Shown here piece by piece: positions 1 through 10,479 of a DNA stretch of 64,000 nt. A program made the position numbers and the translations under genes. The DNA is taken from NCBI GenBank assembly GCA_001632435.1, contig KV423921.1:297866-361865 (forward strand). Direction: 5' to 3'. Each line of letters begins with the position of its first letter. Position 1 is the stretch's first letter. The DNA is from Calocera cornea HHB12733. Its lineage: Eukaryota; Basidiomycota; Dacrymycetes; Dacrymycetales; Dacrymycetaceae. The notes beneath the pieces were generated by a model, which had not been told where the DNA came from, searched no databases, and worked only from the letters and a program-made list of their open reading frames with translations.

Positions 1-49
1 TGCGCGTGAACGTACCGCACTTCAGGCTCTGCTTTGTTCCTTCCCTCAG

Positions 50-1838
50 GGGCAGATGCTTTACAACCAGTGGGAGCACAGTTTCCTCCCCATGGACCGT
101 CACATGTACGGTGCCGATGAGCTGTATCGCATCCCACACGGCATCCTTCTCGCCGAAGCCGGCATGAGCGAAGGCGATGCGCTTGCCCAAGCCGAAGAAG
201 ATGAGGAAGATGGCGAAGATTGGGATGATGAAGGCGACGACGAGGACGATGGTGGTCGCCGTGGCAAGCGTCAGCGCGTCAGCATGGCGGAAGTCGACGC
301 CAGTGGCATGGTCGTACCCGCTCCGCCGCCTATGAACGGTGCCGAGGCCGAGCGCCGCAAGCGTGGTCGCCCGCGGAAGAACACCCAGCCTTCCCCGCCT
401 CAGCAGCCGCTCCCCTCGCCATCGGGGATCAAGACGTCTCCGCCTTCGCTCAACCGTCTCTCTCCCGAGCAGCAGATGGCCGTTCAGCACCAGCAGCAAC
501 TCCAGATGCAACAGTTTGTACTCCAGCAGAGGCAGGCGCAACACCTGCAGCAGATGGCGGCTATGCAGCAGCAGCACGTTCAGCACGTGCAGTCACAACT
601 GCAGCCTGGTGCCAGTGCCGCCCGCGCGTTTGCTCAGGCCCAGCAGCAGCAGCAGCAACAACAGCAGCAGCAGCCCGGTGCTGCACAGCAGGCGCCCCGC
701 TACCTCCTTGCGGCGTTCCTGTGCTTCTCTATCTTCCGCACCGGTGGTCCCTTCTCGCCAGCTCCTGCTGAGGCAGGTACGCAGACCGGAACTGTTCTCT
801 CGCCCACGTGGGCCAAGACCGCGCTTGGCGCTTCGCCTTCCGTGCCGTCCCTGGGCGTGTACAACTGGCTCGATGTTGCGCAGCTAGCGGTCATCCTCAC
901 TCTTTGCGTTACCCTTTGGTTCGGTGGCGGGATGAGCTGGACGCGTCCTCGGCTTACCAAGGTCGTTACGAAGGATGAAAAAACCGAGTATGCCGAACGC
1001 GCAATCCTGCGGCAACGTGGTAAGCGAAGACCATTTACCTCTGACCCACATTTCCTGATCAGCTTTCTTTGTAGGCCTCTTCTCCCGCGGTTACGCTGCA
1101 TTCTCGCTTCTTCCGGCGCTGTTCTTCCCGAGTTCGGTCGAAGAGCGTGCTCTGCTTGCACTTCTGCTCCCTAACTGGCCTGTAATACGATCTATGGCTG
1201 CCTCTCTTTGGAGTGGAGCCGCTGCAGACATCGCCGACGAGGAAGACCAGTCCGGCATCGTCGACCCCGTTCTGCACGCTGCCTTCCACCTCGAGTTTCC
1301 CGAAGCCAAGGAGATCATCCGCCGCGCTACCCTGACTAAGGCCACTCAGAATGAGCAGCCTGGTCTATTCAACATACTCGCCCGCACTGCCATTCAGCAG
1401 CACTTGGCGGAGCAGGCCACCAGCCGATTCATCAGCGTTGCAAACATCGCGTTCAACCCCAAGGCTGCAGATGCCGAGGATACCGACTACGAGCTCGCTC
1501 ACTGGGCAGAGAAGTCCGCCATGCAGCTCGGCGGCGATAGTCGGAAGCTCGTCGAGTTGTGGGACGATCTCGAGTTTGGCGTCGAGGCTGACGATGTGGA
1601 GACTTCCATTTCGAACGGTCGACCGGACGAGGCGCGGTTGATGCTTGACGCTCTGGCGCTTCTGTACTCCTGCATCACACCCGAAGAGGAGCCCGAGGCC
1701 GCATCACGAAGGAGCATTGATACGTTGCGCCTCCGCCTCCGCCGCATCCTTGGCAATAAGACGTTCGACTCATCGATCCGTCTCGCGGATGCCCGTGATC
1801 GCGTCGTAGATCTCCTGGACCCGCGCCGGCGGCGGTAG
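50..1838 (+). CDS. 5'-truncated AT-hook / poly-Q protein with a two-TM, SREBP-like C-terminal half
   Basis: The gene enters from the left edge. A probable acceptor (ctcag) ends at 49 and the frame is open to an intron at 1019-1075, whose removal gives one continuous frame to the stop at 1838. The N-terminal part has an acidic run, an AT-hook (KRKRGRPRKN-like, about residues 100-110) and long Gln runs (about 140-215). Two hydrophobic segments follow (YLLAAFLCFSIF and AQLAVILTLCVTLWF) with a loop of about 45 residues, then a soluble helical tail of about 270 residues ending in Arg repeats. A TM hairpin followed by a cytosolic tail is the layout of fungal SREBP (Sre1) proteins, but no bHLH is visible here. 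An AT-hook/Q-rich chromatin-protein front half joined to a membrane-anchored tail is odd and could be a chimera or a missed gene boundary. SREBP identity is inference. Confidence 0.45.
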
Positions 1839-2159
1839 TCAATACCCCTTGATACCTCTACCGCCTTTTCCCCGGAACCCTGCCTTTTTGTATTACCATA
1901 CAATCGAACGGTTCCTCCGTGTGCCGCTGTATCGCTGTCTCTCCCAGGATATTTCATGTTTGCTCCAGGCGGTTGAAGAGCCTGCGGACTGTCGTAGCGT
2001 AGTTATGTGACTATGAACTGTTTCCGTAATCGTGTTCGCGAACCAAAGTATACCCACAAGGCCTAATCTGGCTGTGGACTCTCTGCTGAGGCGATTTACC
2101 TACAGAACAACTACAACAGTTCCAAGCGAAGGCATTCGCTCAGTCGAGAACGGCAGACC
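1839..2159. other. intergenic, no gene seen
   Basis: This is the 3' flank of the truncated gene. No ORF with splice support and no recognisable RNA were found before the repeat array begins. Confidence 0.5.
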
Positions 2160-2852
2160 GAACCAAGTTTAGAGCGGAAGCAACGGAAGTAGTGTGTTGC
2201 ACGGAAGCAGATTGAAATACGGAAGCAAATGCGAGGCGGAGTCAACTCCAGTCGGAGGCAAACAGCTCCACGGAAGCAGATTTGGGAGCGGGTGCAGACC
2301 ATCGAGCGGAGGCAAAAAAGAGACAGGAGTAAACGGAAGTACAGTGCACAGCCCCAGCGGAAGGAAAATGCTGTCAAGTGGAAACAGGGACACCTTCAGA
2401 GGGACACAGCAGTGAAGGGAAGCAGACATGTCTTTGGGCTATGTTGTGGGGTAGAGGGCAGCCTATGCAAAAGGGAGCAATGATAAAAGCGGAGGCAAAT
2501 GGTATAACGGAAGCAAAGTGGTCCACGGAAGCAAGCAACTGCCCAGCGGATGGAGATATTGTAACGGAGGCAAATGGCTTAGGGGAGGTAAAGTGAGAGT
2601 CAACGGAAGCAAACCCCCTCCCCCGGAAGTACATTTTACCGCCGATCCAGATCCGGCCGGAGACAAATGTTGCGGCGGCTGCGAACATACCTCCGGAAGC
2701 AATGCTTCTACTGAAGTAAAGAAGTAGCAGCGGAAGTAATTCTGTGAGCGGACGCAAACCAGAGTACGGAAACAATTTCATGCAACGGATGCAGATATGT
2801 AACGGAGGCAAACCCTGGAGCGGATGCGAACATTATCGCGGAGTCATGGCCT
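2160..2852 (+). repeat. degenerate CGGARGCAAA array 1
   Basis: About 25 copies of a short purine-rich motif are seen here, all on the plus strand, with consensus CGGARGCAAA. Variants include cggaagcaga, cggaggcaaa, cggatgcgaa, cggacgcaaa and cggaagtaaa. Copies are 15-40 bp apart with unrelated spacers, so this is not a simple tandem repeat. All frames through it give repetitive low-complexity peptides. It lies in the space between the first gene and SRP19. Function unknown. Confidence 0.75.
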
Positions 2853-4045
2853 TAGTAGCCAAACCCAAAACCCCTGTCGAAGCAAGGGACGTGCAGCTCG
2901 ATCGTCTTCATTATAATGCACACCGTCCATCCAGCAAATGCCTTAAATTCACGTGCCCAGCTATTCTCGATGCATGCAAGTGTCGTCGTGAGAAACAAGA
3001 CAGATCAGAAAAACGAAAGGAGACACCACTTATTGAGAAGCACGTCGCGCGTTTCGGCACGCCCATCCCCAACGTGCTTGTCCGAACGAATGGCTTCTTC
3101 CTCCGGGCCTTCGCGACTCGCTCGGGCACCTGATCTCACAAAGTCCACCATCCACAGCACGTATCCAGACGAACGTAATAAGTCATTTCCGAGGTCGTGA
3201 ACCGCCTGCTAGCCATTCTGCCAACCGGTACCTCTCACCAGCCCTATTCGCGCGACTAGCTGTCGGTATTGAAGTGCTGCAAGCTTCCTGCTCCTCACTA
3301 GGTAGACAGTGCCCGCCACAGCGAGAAACACCAGGTTACACATCTACCCGTTCAATTAGGGGGTGTCCGATTACGACAAGCGCTGAAGAGAAGCGTACCA
3401 CGAACTCCCAGTAGTCCGCCAACTCCTTGCTCACCACCTTCCCGCATGCTTCCCAAGCTGGCGTCTCTCCCACAATCTCTCCGTCCTGTCCAGTTCTCGG
3501 AAATCCCTCTTCTGTCGGCGGTAGTGACGAGTACGGTAAACAGTGTATTAGGCGGCGGTTACCAAAGGGTTGGCAATAAGGTTGGTCCAGCTGTTGCTCG
3601 CGTTAGGGCTCGGCTCAACAGGCACGAAGGCATGGACGCATACCGCTTCTTCCGGACATGGTTCGCACATACCAAACGGTCTACATACGACTGCTCCTGG
3701 CTCTATCTCAGACTGCGGCGGTAGTGAAGGCATGTGGCCGTCTATTGCATCGGCGCGGCGAAATAGGGAGCGAAGCGGGAGAGACAGAGATGTTGTGGGG
3801 CCTGGCGTGAGCAATAGTAATAGTCTGAAGGCCCATGTCAGGACACAATATCCCAGTGAGGTAAAACCACATACGTTAACAGTGGTAATGGCAGCATTGT
3901 GGGTATCGCATGTGGTGAGGACGTCGGAGAGGGAGCCTGGCGCGTCAACCCCTCGGCGCCCAAATGAACTGCTCCCGCCGCACACGACCCTTCCTTCGGC
4001 CTGCACTGTCGTCGTTAAGCTCGCCGTCTCAGCAGTTCAGCCATC
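2853..4045. other. long intergenic stretch, no supported gene
   Basis: Several ORFs of 70-165 codons exist on both strands (for example 3548-4006 minus). None shows a recognisable motif or a splice-consistent extension. The last few hundred bases are the 5' region of SRP19. Confidence 0.4.
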
Positions 4046-5026
4046 ATGGCCGCCCGCGCCTTCATAGAAGAGGAGTTCGATGATGATACCGACCTTCCGC
4101 TGCCCACGCATTCTCTGCCCAATACGGGTATGAGGGGCCCACTCTTGCAGGAGATTGACGATGAGGACGACGATGCGACCGCTGACGCGGACGAGGACGA
4201 TGAGGAGGAGTACGATCCGAGGGAGGAGGTCGTTGCTAGCGGCAGCGGGAGCCGCCCCCCTGTGTCCACGCAACAAGCTCCAAGAGGACCAATCATTAAC
4301 CGAGAGACGACGAAGAGGTGCGTTCTTGCTCTCCTTCGACCTCTGTGAACCCTTCGCTCAGCGAGGTTGATCTAGGTGGACAACTCTGTATCCTATATAC
4401 ATCGATGCGAAGCGACCGCTGCATAAGAACGAGCGTCGCGTACCGCGTACAGCCTCTGTGTGGTGGCCATTGAGCTCGGACATGGGCGAGGCATGCGCGC
4501 GGATGGGCTTCAGCACCCTTCATGATGTGCGTGCTCCAGATCGTGCCAGTGACTGCAACTGACCGATGCTCGATAGCAAGGAAAGCGGCATCCGAAGGAC
4601 TGGGAGAACCCCGGGCGTGTAAAAGTGCAGTTTAAGAAAGACGGGAAGCTGGTCAATCCAGCGATCAAGACGAGTGTGTACTGTGTGTTTTGAGCTTCCA
4701 ACTCCCTGACCTCTGGTGTAGAAAAGCAACTCCTTCTGCGCGTCAGCGCCTACATCCACAACAAGCGCCCCGAGTCCGTGCCGACGCCCGAGACTTCCGC
4801 ACCCACCAAGAATGTCAAAGGCATCACGAAGACACCCAGGCCGCCCGAACCCGTCCCGCCGATGAACTTGCGCCTGCCAGCCAACTCCCCCCTCGTGGAG
4901 ACGGGCATGCTGGTGGAGAGTATGAAGCAGAGCCTGGCGAGTGAGAAGGGCCAGCCGGGGCCGGGGCAAATTGAGGGGGGTGGGGCTGGGAAGGGGAAGA
5001 GGAAGGTCATTAGGGTGAGAGCGTAG
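4046..5026 (+). CDS. SRP19: signal recognition particle subunit SRP19 (Sec65 family)
   Basis: Binds SRP RNA and helps load SRP54 during co-translational targeting to the ER. Four exons (4046-4317, 4376-4526, 4577-4673, 4722-5026) join in frame to 274 codons. The N-terminus (about 1-85) is acidic and low-complexity. The SRP19 core follows, with WTTLYPIYIDAKRP, KNERRVPR, HPKDWENPGRVKVQF and the K-rich QLLLRVSAYI segment. The C-terminus is a Pro-rich linker and a basic tail (GKGKRKVIRVRA), as in yeast and plant homologs. Two of the three donors are GTGCG. The acidic N-terminal extension is longer than in animal SRP19 (about 144 residues) and closer to yeast Sec65. Confidence 0.93.
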
Positions 5027-5232
5027 TACGCCGACGCTGATGGTTGGACGTGGCAGAATTGAGCAATGCCCTACTATGTAACTTCGCTGTTAAGATGAAA
5101 CGCGCACCCCATCAAATGCATGACATTGAATCCCGAACTACCTGAACGACATCAAGATCGTAAAACCGCAGATAGACCGCAAATAAACATCACCACTCTC
5201 CTTGGCTCAACGGTGTTGCACACCGGGCCTAC

Positions 5233-5764
5233 CTACTCCTTCTTTGTCACCGTCTCTGCAGGAACACCAGTGAAAAGGGTATGCACTACGGCGCCCCAGC
5301 AAGCGACATATATGAGACCTCCGACCGCATGAGCACCTGTAACAATGGCCTCCTGCCAGGCCGTCGCGCCGGTGGAGCCGGACAGTTGAGCCGCCTTGCG
5401 AACGCCGATCAGGTTAACACCCTACACAGCCGCGACCATGACTCACGATAGGGAGGATGCCTTTGGCACCCCAAGCGGCGTTCGCACACTCGCTCAGTAC
5501 GCTCGCCCATAGCCACCAAGGCGAGATTTGGAGGATGATCCTCTTCCACGCTCCCTTCAGCTTGACGACGTCCTCGAAGCAAAGGATGACCCCGATCAGC
5601 ATGAGCGACATCGAGTTGCCGGTCGCGCCGATGTGGGCTGTGAGCGCCATCCGGGGATAAGGCCAGTTGGGAACGGTAAAGCCCCAGCAGAGGCCGAAGA
5701 GCATAAGGCTGGATCCATGCCGCAGGGCGGAGAGTGCGAGGACACGTTGGGCAGAGACCGGCAT
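5233..5764 (-). CDS. hydroxylaminobenzene mutase-like small membrane protein
   Basis: Two exons (5764-5447 and 5394-5233) give 159 residues. The 52-nt intron has donor gtgagt, a ctgat branch-like site and acceptor caag. A first-look alternative ending at tgtag would make an impossible 25-nt intron. Four hydrophobic segments are visible. Near the N-terminus is FGLCWGFTVPNWPYPRMAL followed by TAHIG. This matches my memory of the bacterial HAB mutase family (first helix, PNPR-like motif, AH-G), which rearranges hydroxylaminobenzene to aminophenol. Fungal members are usually annotated only by similarity, so the substrate here is unknown. It stands alone, convergent with SRP19. Confidence 0.7.
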
Positions 5765-6354
5765 CTTCGCTGGCGTCGTGTGCTGCGCCTTGATCAGTTA
5801 TCGAGATGGTCTCCGGGATCAGGAATTGGCGAACCCCTGGAAGACTCGAACCAGTACCTGAGCAGCTATTTGAGGTCCAAAGGACATAGCAATAGACTCG
5901 CATCACATGCCAGTTTATCCAGACAGAATCAGGGCCGGAGCAACACAGAAGACCACCGGAAACAGCATAGAGCCGTGCGCCAGTGAGCAGCACCCTTTGT
6001 GGCTGCTGCTAAGACAGTTCTCATGCAGTGATCCGGAAAGGGGCTGCTTCCATGAACCTTGGGGCGCTGACAGGGGAGTCCAATGAGATCGACAACATGA
6101 CACTGAGCAGGGTCTCCGCCAAGCAAAGCCTCGGGGTCGGAGCCTGCGAGTGCTATGCGTGCCGGCGACCGTGAAGAAGCAATGCCAACCCTGTAGGCAA
6201 CAGGCCGCCCATCAACACTGGTGCCATGGAAGCAAGTAGTCCATGTCCCAATGTCACCAGTGAGCAAGAGCGGATTTGTTGTACTGCTAACTGAGGCTGT
6301 TGCCCGCTATACTGTATGTAGCATGTCAACTTGTGTCCGCCGGGAAGTGCACTG
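5765..6354. other. intergenic, no supported gene
   Basis: This is the 5' flank of the mutase-like gene. A minus-strand ORF of 112 codons at 5929-6267 has no recognisable motif and no splice partner, and was not called. Confidence 0.4.
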
Positions 6355-7078
6355 CCCCAGCAAGCGGAAGCGGAAGCAAAAGAACTGAGCGGAAGCAGAG
6401 TACTGATGCCGGATTCGACTGATTAGACAGAAGCATCCATCAGATGATTTGCTTCCTCCCTTTGCTTACACCTCAGCAAAGAAAAGAAGCAAACTCAGGG
6501 GAGGCAAAGAGTACCACGGACACAGATCTCAGGGCGGGCAGAAGGCGGAAGCACACATTGTATCGGAGGCAGATGATTAGCAGAGGAAAAGAATTTTGGA
6601 GGCAGATATTTTGTGACAGAGGTCTTCTCGTGACGGAGGTAAACTTTGGAGAGCAAGAGGAAACCTTGGCGGATACAGATTTTTAGCGGAAGTAAATGGG
6701 AGAGCGGACGCAAATGACATAGCGGAAGTAAAGAAGATAGCGGAGGCAAAGGTCAGTGCGGACGCAAAAATGCAGCGGAAGCAAAAGAAACAATGGATGC
6801 CAAAAATTCGGAATCAATTAATCTGGCGGAAGCAGATCTTCTTGGCAGAGGCAATTCTCGTAGACCCTGCAATTGGGAACGCAGATGCAAACCGCAGCCC
6901 CAAACAACGTCACTGGCGGAGGGCAAAGACCAACCCGGAGCCAAACCATCCATAAAGGAAATAAGGACCACCAGCGGTGATAAAAATGCGGGAGCGGAAG
7001 TCTCATTCTGCTTCCGTCTGGCCCCTTCTGCTTCCGCTCATGCTCTGTCCAAAGAGCCCTTTGCTTCCGCTCGACTCT
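6355..7078. repeat. degenerate CGGARGCAAA array 2
   Basis: A second dense cluster of the motif seen at 2160-2852, with about 25 copies at irregular 15-40 bp spacing. Most copies are on the plus strand (for example around 6690-6790, where five follow each other). The last part (about 7005-7070) carries inverted copies (tgcttccgctc). The array ends about 270 bp before the aldolase start codon. Confidence 0.75.
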
Positions 7079-7343
7079 CCCTTGTGGGGAAAATGCCTCC
7101 ATGTCGGAGGCCCGTCGGGCCGGAGGGGGTCGGCCTAGGCACGGCGGGAGGGCCGGGCGGAGGTGGGGAAAGCAAGGTTCGGCCCTCCACTCCGCCCGCT
7201 GGCCGTCTCCAGATGACCGACAGGGAAAATGGACACACGAACAAGTCCACCTCAATTACTACCTCTCTCCCCTCTTGGACTATTGACTTGAAGTAATAAT
7301 CTGCCGCGAAGGTCGAATTGCAATCGAGACTGCAGCCGCCATC

Positions 7344-8567
7344 ATGTCCTCTACCATCGTAAACCCCACCAACAACCGCACCCTTGCCATCCTCCAGAAG
7401 GCCAAGGAGGGCAACTGTGCGTCCCCTGCCTTCTCTACGGACTGTCGCCTGTCTTTCTAACGCATTCTGCCAGATGGTGTCATCGGTATGGTCTGCTACG
7501 ACATGGACAGCGTGATGGGCTTCCGAGACGCATGCGAGAAGGCAAACGCTCCGGGCATCATCATGCTCTTCCCCATCTCGGCGCGCTACGGCGGCAGCCA
7601 GTTTGTCGCCTTCTGCCGTGACATGTGCGTGGTACTTTCCCTGCCGCCGAACTGGACATTCTAACTCGATCTGCTGTTTGCACGTGCAGTGCCCACCAGG
7701 CAAAGGTGCCTATGTCTCTCCATATGGACCACGCCGTAGAGATCGCAGACATCGACTTCATGTTCGACATCGCCGAGAAGCAGGACATCAAGCTCGACAG
7801 CATCATGATCGATTCCTCGCGATGCGACGTGCGTCCCGTTCTTGCGTCGAAGCCGGGTGCACCTTCTGACTTATCCATGTAGACCGAGGAAGAGGGCATT
7901 GCGATGGTCAAGAAGTACGTCGACCGCGCGAACAAGCTGGGGATGGCTATCGAGGTCGAGCTTGGTCGCCTGGAGGGAGGCGAGGCGGGCTTGGCTGCTA
8001 TTGCGGAGGGCAAGCAGACCGACCCGGACGATGCGGAGCACTTCATCAAGGAGTGCGTGTCCTCCTTGAGACCGTGACATTGGGACTGACAGTGATGCAG
8101 AACTGGCGCCCAGATTCTCGCCCCCAGTATCGGCAACCTGCACGGGCACTACATCAACCCTCCAAACTTCAACCAGGATATGTATGGCGCTGTTTCTCCG
8201 TATCTTCTGTGTCGTGCTGACCAAGTATTTCCAGTCTGAAGACGCTCAAGTCGGCATATGCGCACTCGAACACTTACATCTGCCTGCATGGAACGGACGA
8301 GCTCCCAGACTCGCTGTTTGTGGAGTGTGTCAAGAACGGCGTGACGAAGGTTTGTTGGCTGTCTTTCGCCGCACAGAGAGCAAAGTTGATATATCCCTCT
8401 CGTAGATGAACATCAACAGCTGGATGCGCGACCCGTACATGGCCGCGTACAAGCAGGCGCTAATCGACGGCAAGCCTCTGCCCGACGTGCACAACATCGG
8501 TGTCAAGGCATTCGCCGATGCCGCGGAGAGATTCTTCACTTTGTTTGGCAGCGCAGGTAAGGCGTGA
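7344..8567 (+). CDS. class II fructose-bisphosphate/ketose-bisphosphate aldolase-like enzyme
   Basis: Class II aldolases use a divalent metal for reversible aldol cleavage of ketose bisphosphates. Seven exons (7344-7416, 7474-7624, 7690-7828, 7883-8052, 8101-8181, 8235-8349, 8406-8567) join exactly to 296 residues. Four of the six donors are GTGCGT. Visible motifs are HMDHAVE (metal-binding His and catalytic Asp), IEVELGRLEGGE, SIGNLHGHY (second metal His), CLHGTDELPD (third His) and MNINSWMR (the phosphate-binding N-N/T region). In typical members the third His is followed by a GGSG loop, and here it is GTDE. It is shorter than yeast Fba1 (359 aa) and closer to bacterial GatY/KbaY-type proteins, so substrate preference may differ. 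Confidence 0.88.
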
Positions 8568-8928
8568 GAATGTTGGACGAAGGAAATGAGAGAGAACGCG
8601 TATGGACCTGAATCGTATCAATCAATGTCGTTTCCTCGTGTTTGGCAACGAAGTGTGCAGGACATGCATTGAGAGAGTACAAAATCCAGCGTAGGCACGG
8701 CTTCAACGGGAACTTTGCATCGCAGACACGGCTGAGCCGTTGCAGTCATCCTGTTCAAAGGAGACCCTGGGAAGGTGACGTTAAGCCGCGGTCGGGGTAA
8801 GCATAACTGATGACTGATATGCTCAGCAGACTAGAGTAGCCGGTGAGCCAGCCCATGCTTCGCCACGTGTAGCTAGCTACACGGCGTCGGGGTATGTCGC
8901 CCGGAATGTCGATCGCTTCCCAAGTAGA
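8568..8928. other. convergent 3' intergenic spacer
   Basis: This 361-bp space lies between the stops of the aldolase and CGI121 genes. No gene is seen. Confidence 0.5.
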
Positions 8929-9678
8929 TCATGCCGCGACAGACTTCATGGCGACAATACTGACGACCGTCTGGTCCATCATTTCGTTGGTCTCCTTCTC
9001 CTTTACCTCCTTCGACGCCGCGCTCTGTTGTATCTGTGACAAAGACGCGTCGGACGCGAGCTTGTACACCTATGATGGATCAGCATACTTTCAACGCGTC
9101 CGGAACGAACAAGCACACTTTGCGGATGGCCGGCCAGTCCGTCACACTAATCAATGTGTCAAGAGGTACCAGCTGGCCTTGTATAACATCCCGCATCCGG
9201 GCTTCAACGTTTGCGGCTAATTGCGGATCGTCGGGTGCGGCATCCTGCGCTGCAGTGGGGCAGATGTGAAGAACAAGGAGCGATTTGCTCTTCCCCGAGA
9301 GACCAAAGTATCGCAGAGCATCCGTTATCTATCTCTATATGTGAGGTGTAATCGAATCTACAGCGGAGAATCACGCACGTTACGTCCCGGACTCAAGCAC
9401 CAGAGTACCTCCGAATGCACCGTCTTCGTCTTCATCGTTCCTTCCCACTCTGCGATGCACGCCTGGTACGCCGCCGTCAGCAGCACCAACTTGCTGGTGA
9501 CCATAGCTGCATCGATGAAAGCAAAGTTGACTGCGTCGCGCGCGGCTTCACCTTCGGGCGTGGGAGGTAACGTAGAGGCATGGATGAGTCGCTGTAGGAG
9601 GGCGGTCGGCTCCGAAAGTGACGTAAATAATGCGATATGGAATGTGAGCCCAAGGTGCGGATATGGATATGACTCCAT
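8929..9678 (-). CDS. CGI121: EKC/KEOPS complex subunit CGI121 (TPRKB family)
   Basis: CGI121 binds the Bud32 kinase in the KEOPS complex, which makes t6A in tRNA and affects telomere maintenance. Three exons (9678-9379, 9328-9119, 9069-8929) give 216 residues. Introns are 50 and 49 nt. Motifs are the FAFIDAAMV strand, MKTKTVHSEVLWCLSPGRN (the conserved SE..LSP..N core), the ITDALRYFGLS helix and W-AIRKVYKL near the end. The start at 9678 gives an N-terminus (PYPHLGLTFHIALF) matching the family's first strand. Upstream in-frame sequence to 9762 begins at a TTG and has no ATG. The C-terminal 35 residues extend beyond yeast Cgi121 (181 aa). Confidence 0.9.
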
Positions 9679-9763
9679 GCTGATCGCTTCCAGGGTACAA
9701 AGGAGAGTTGCGGGAGTTGGAGTGAAAGAAACCGAAAGAATTAGGCCTTGGACGGACGACAAT

Positions 9764-10479
9764 GGATGACTTGCCGTAGCACAGATACACAGATCTGGGC
9801 AATTTTCGGAAGCAAAATCCCAGATCCCAGATGAGCACCCAAACCGTAAGATGATTGCGCAGACCGACCCAGATACATATTCTGGTCACGTGCCAGACAC
9901 AGATCACGTCATGAGTAAGCTAGGGGTCTTGGGGAGGCTGTGCCATTGTTTACTCCGGGACCAAATGAGGGCCGCAGTTTGTATGCCCAGGCAAGCACTC
10001 CGCGTGAACTCTGCTCCCGTGAGAGTCTGGGTCGGCCAAAAAATCTGGAAGAGGGGGTCGACCCCCTCTTCCAGATTCGCAATCTGGGATTGTGCTGCAT
10101 AAATCTGGAAGGGTTTCGGAGTCTGAATTGTGACAGCGGCACCTCGGCAGACCCTACTGTACGCGTCTGCGAAGGTGCTCATTAAGTGACCATTTGCCTC
10201 CGATGCGGAGGCAAAACAAGTGCTCGCTGGCACAAAATGGGCGGTGACAACTGGCAAAAGTGCTCGTCAGAGCTGATATTAAGGCTGTCGGAGTTTGTAT
10301 TAAGCCGATGACAACAATCCCGGCAGTGCTCGTTGCCCCGAAAAATGTGGTGACACAGTCAGATTTGAGCGCTCAGAAGGGCCGGTGACCAGTGACACGA
10401 GCACCTTCGCAGACGCATACAGTATGTGGCGCATCTGGGAGCCCAAAATCTGGGTTTTTATGTCTACGGCAAGTCATCC
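9764..10479. mobile_element. candidate non-autonomous element with nested inverted repeats
   Basis: The ends GGATGACTTGCCGTAG (9764-9779) and its reverse complement (10464-10479) match at all 16 positions and are flanked on both sides by AAT, a possible 3-bp target duplication. Inside is a second inverted pair of 26 bp with one mismatch (10155-10180 and 10399-10424). The GTGCTC core of that pair recurs inside the inner segment in AAGTGCTCG-like copies. A perfect 36-bp palindrome lies at 10042-10077. A small inverted pair TTTGCCTCCG/CGGAGGCAAA (about 10192-10214) resembles the CGGARGCAAA repeat. No transposase ORF is present. It lies about 85 bp upstream of the CGI121 start codon. Confidence 0.6.
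10042..10077. repeat. perfect 36-bp palindrome
   Basis: AATCTGGAAGAGGGGG and its exact reverse complement are joined by TCGA, so every base pairs. A related half (aaatctggaaggg) follows at about 10101. It sits inside the candidate element at 9764-10479. Confidence 0.9.

Noticed and set aside
2111..2811. Repetitive ORFs across the CGGARGCAAA array on both strands
   Set aside because: Open frames follow from the short repeated motif. They have no splice support and no conserved residues.
3548..4067. Overlapping ORFs upstream of SRP19 on both strands
   Set aside because: No recognisable domain and no splice-consistent extension. The stretch more likely holds the SRP19 5' region.
5395..5446. 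Frameshift or 25-nt intron in the mutase-like gene
   Set aside because: An acceptor at caag 27 bases further downstream gives a normal 52-nt intron, correct phase and a branch-like ctgat.
5409..5993. Minus-strand ORF of 194 codons
   Set aside because: It overlaps the mutase-like exon in another frame, has no motif and looks like a shadow.
9679..9762. Longer CGI121 N-terminus starting at 9762
   Set aside because: That start is TTG, not ATG. The ATG at 9678 gives the family's usual first strand.
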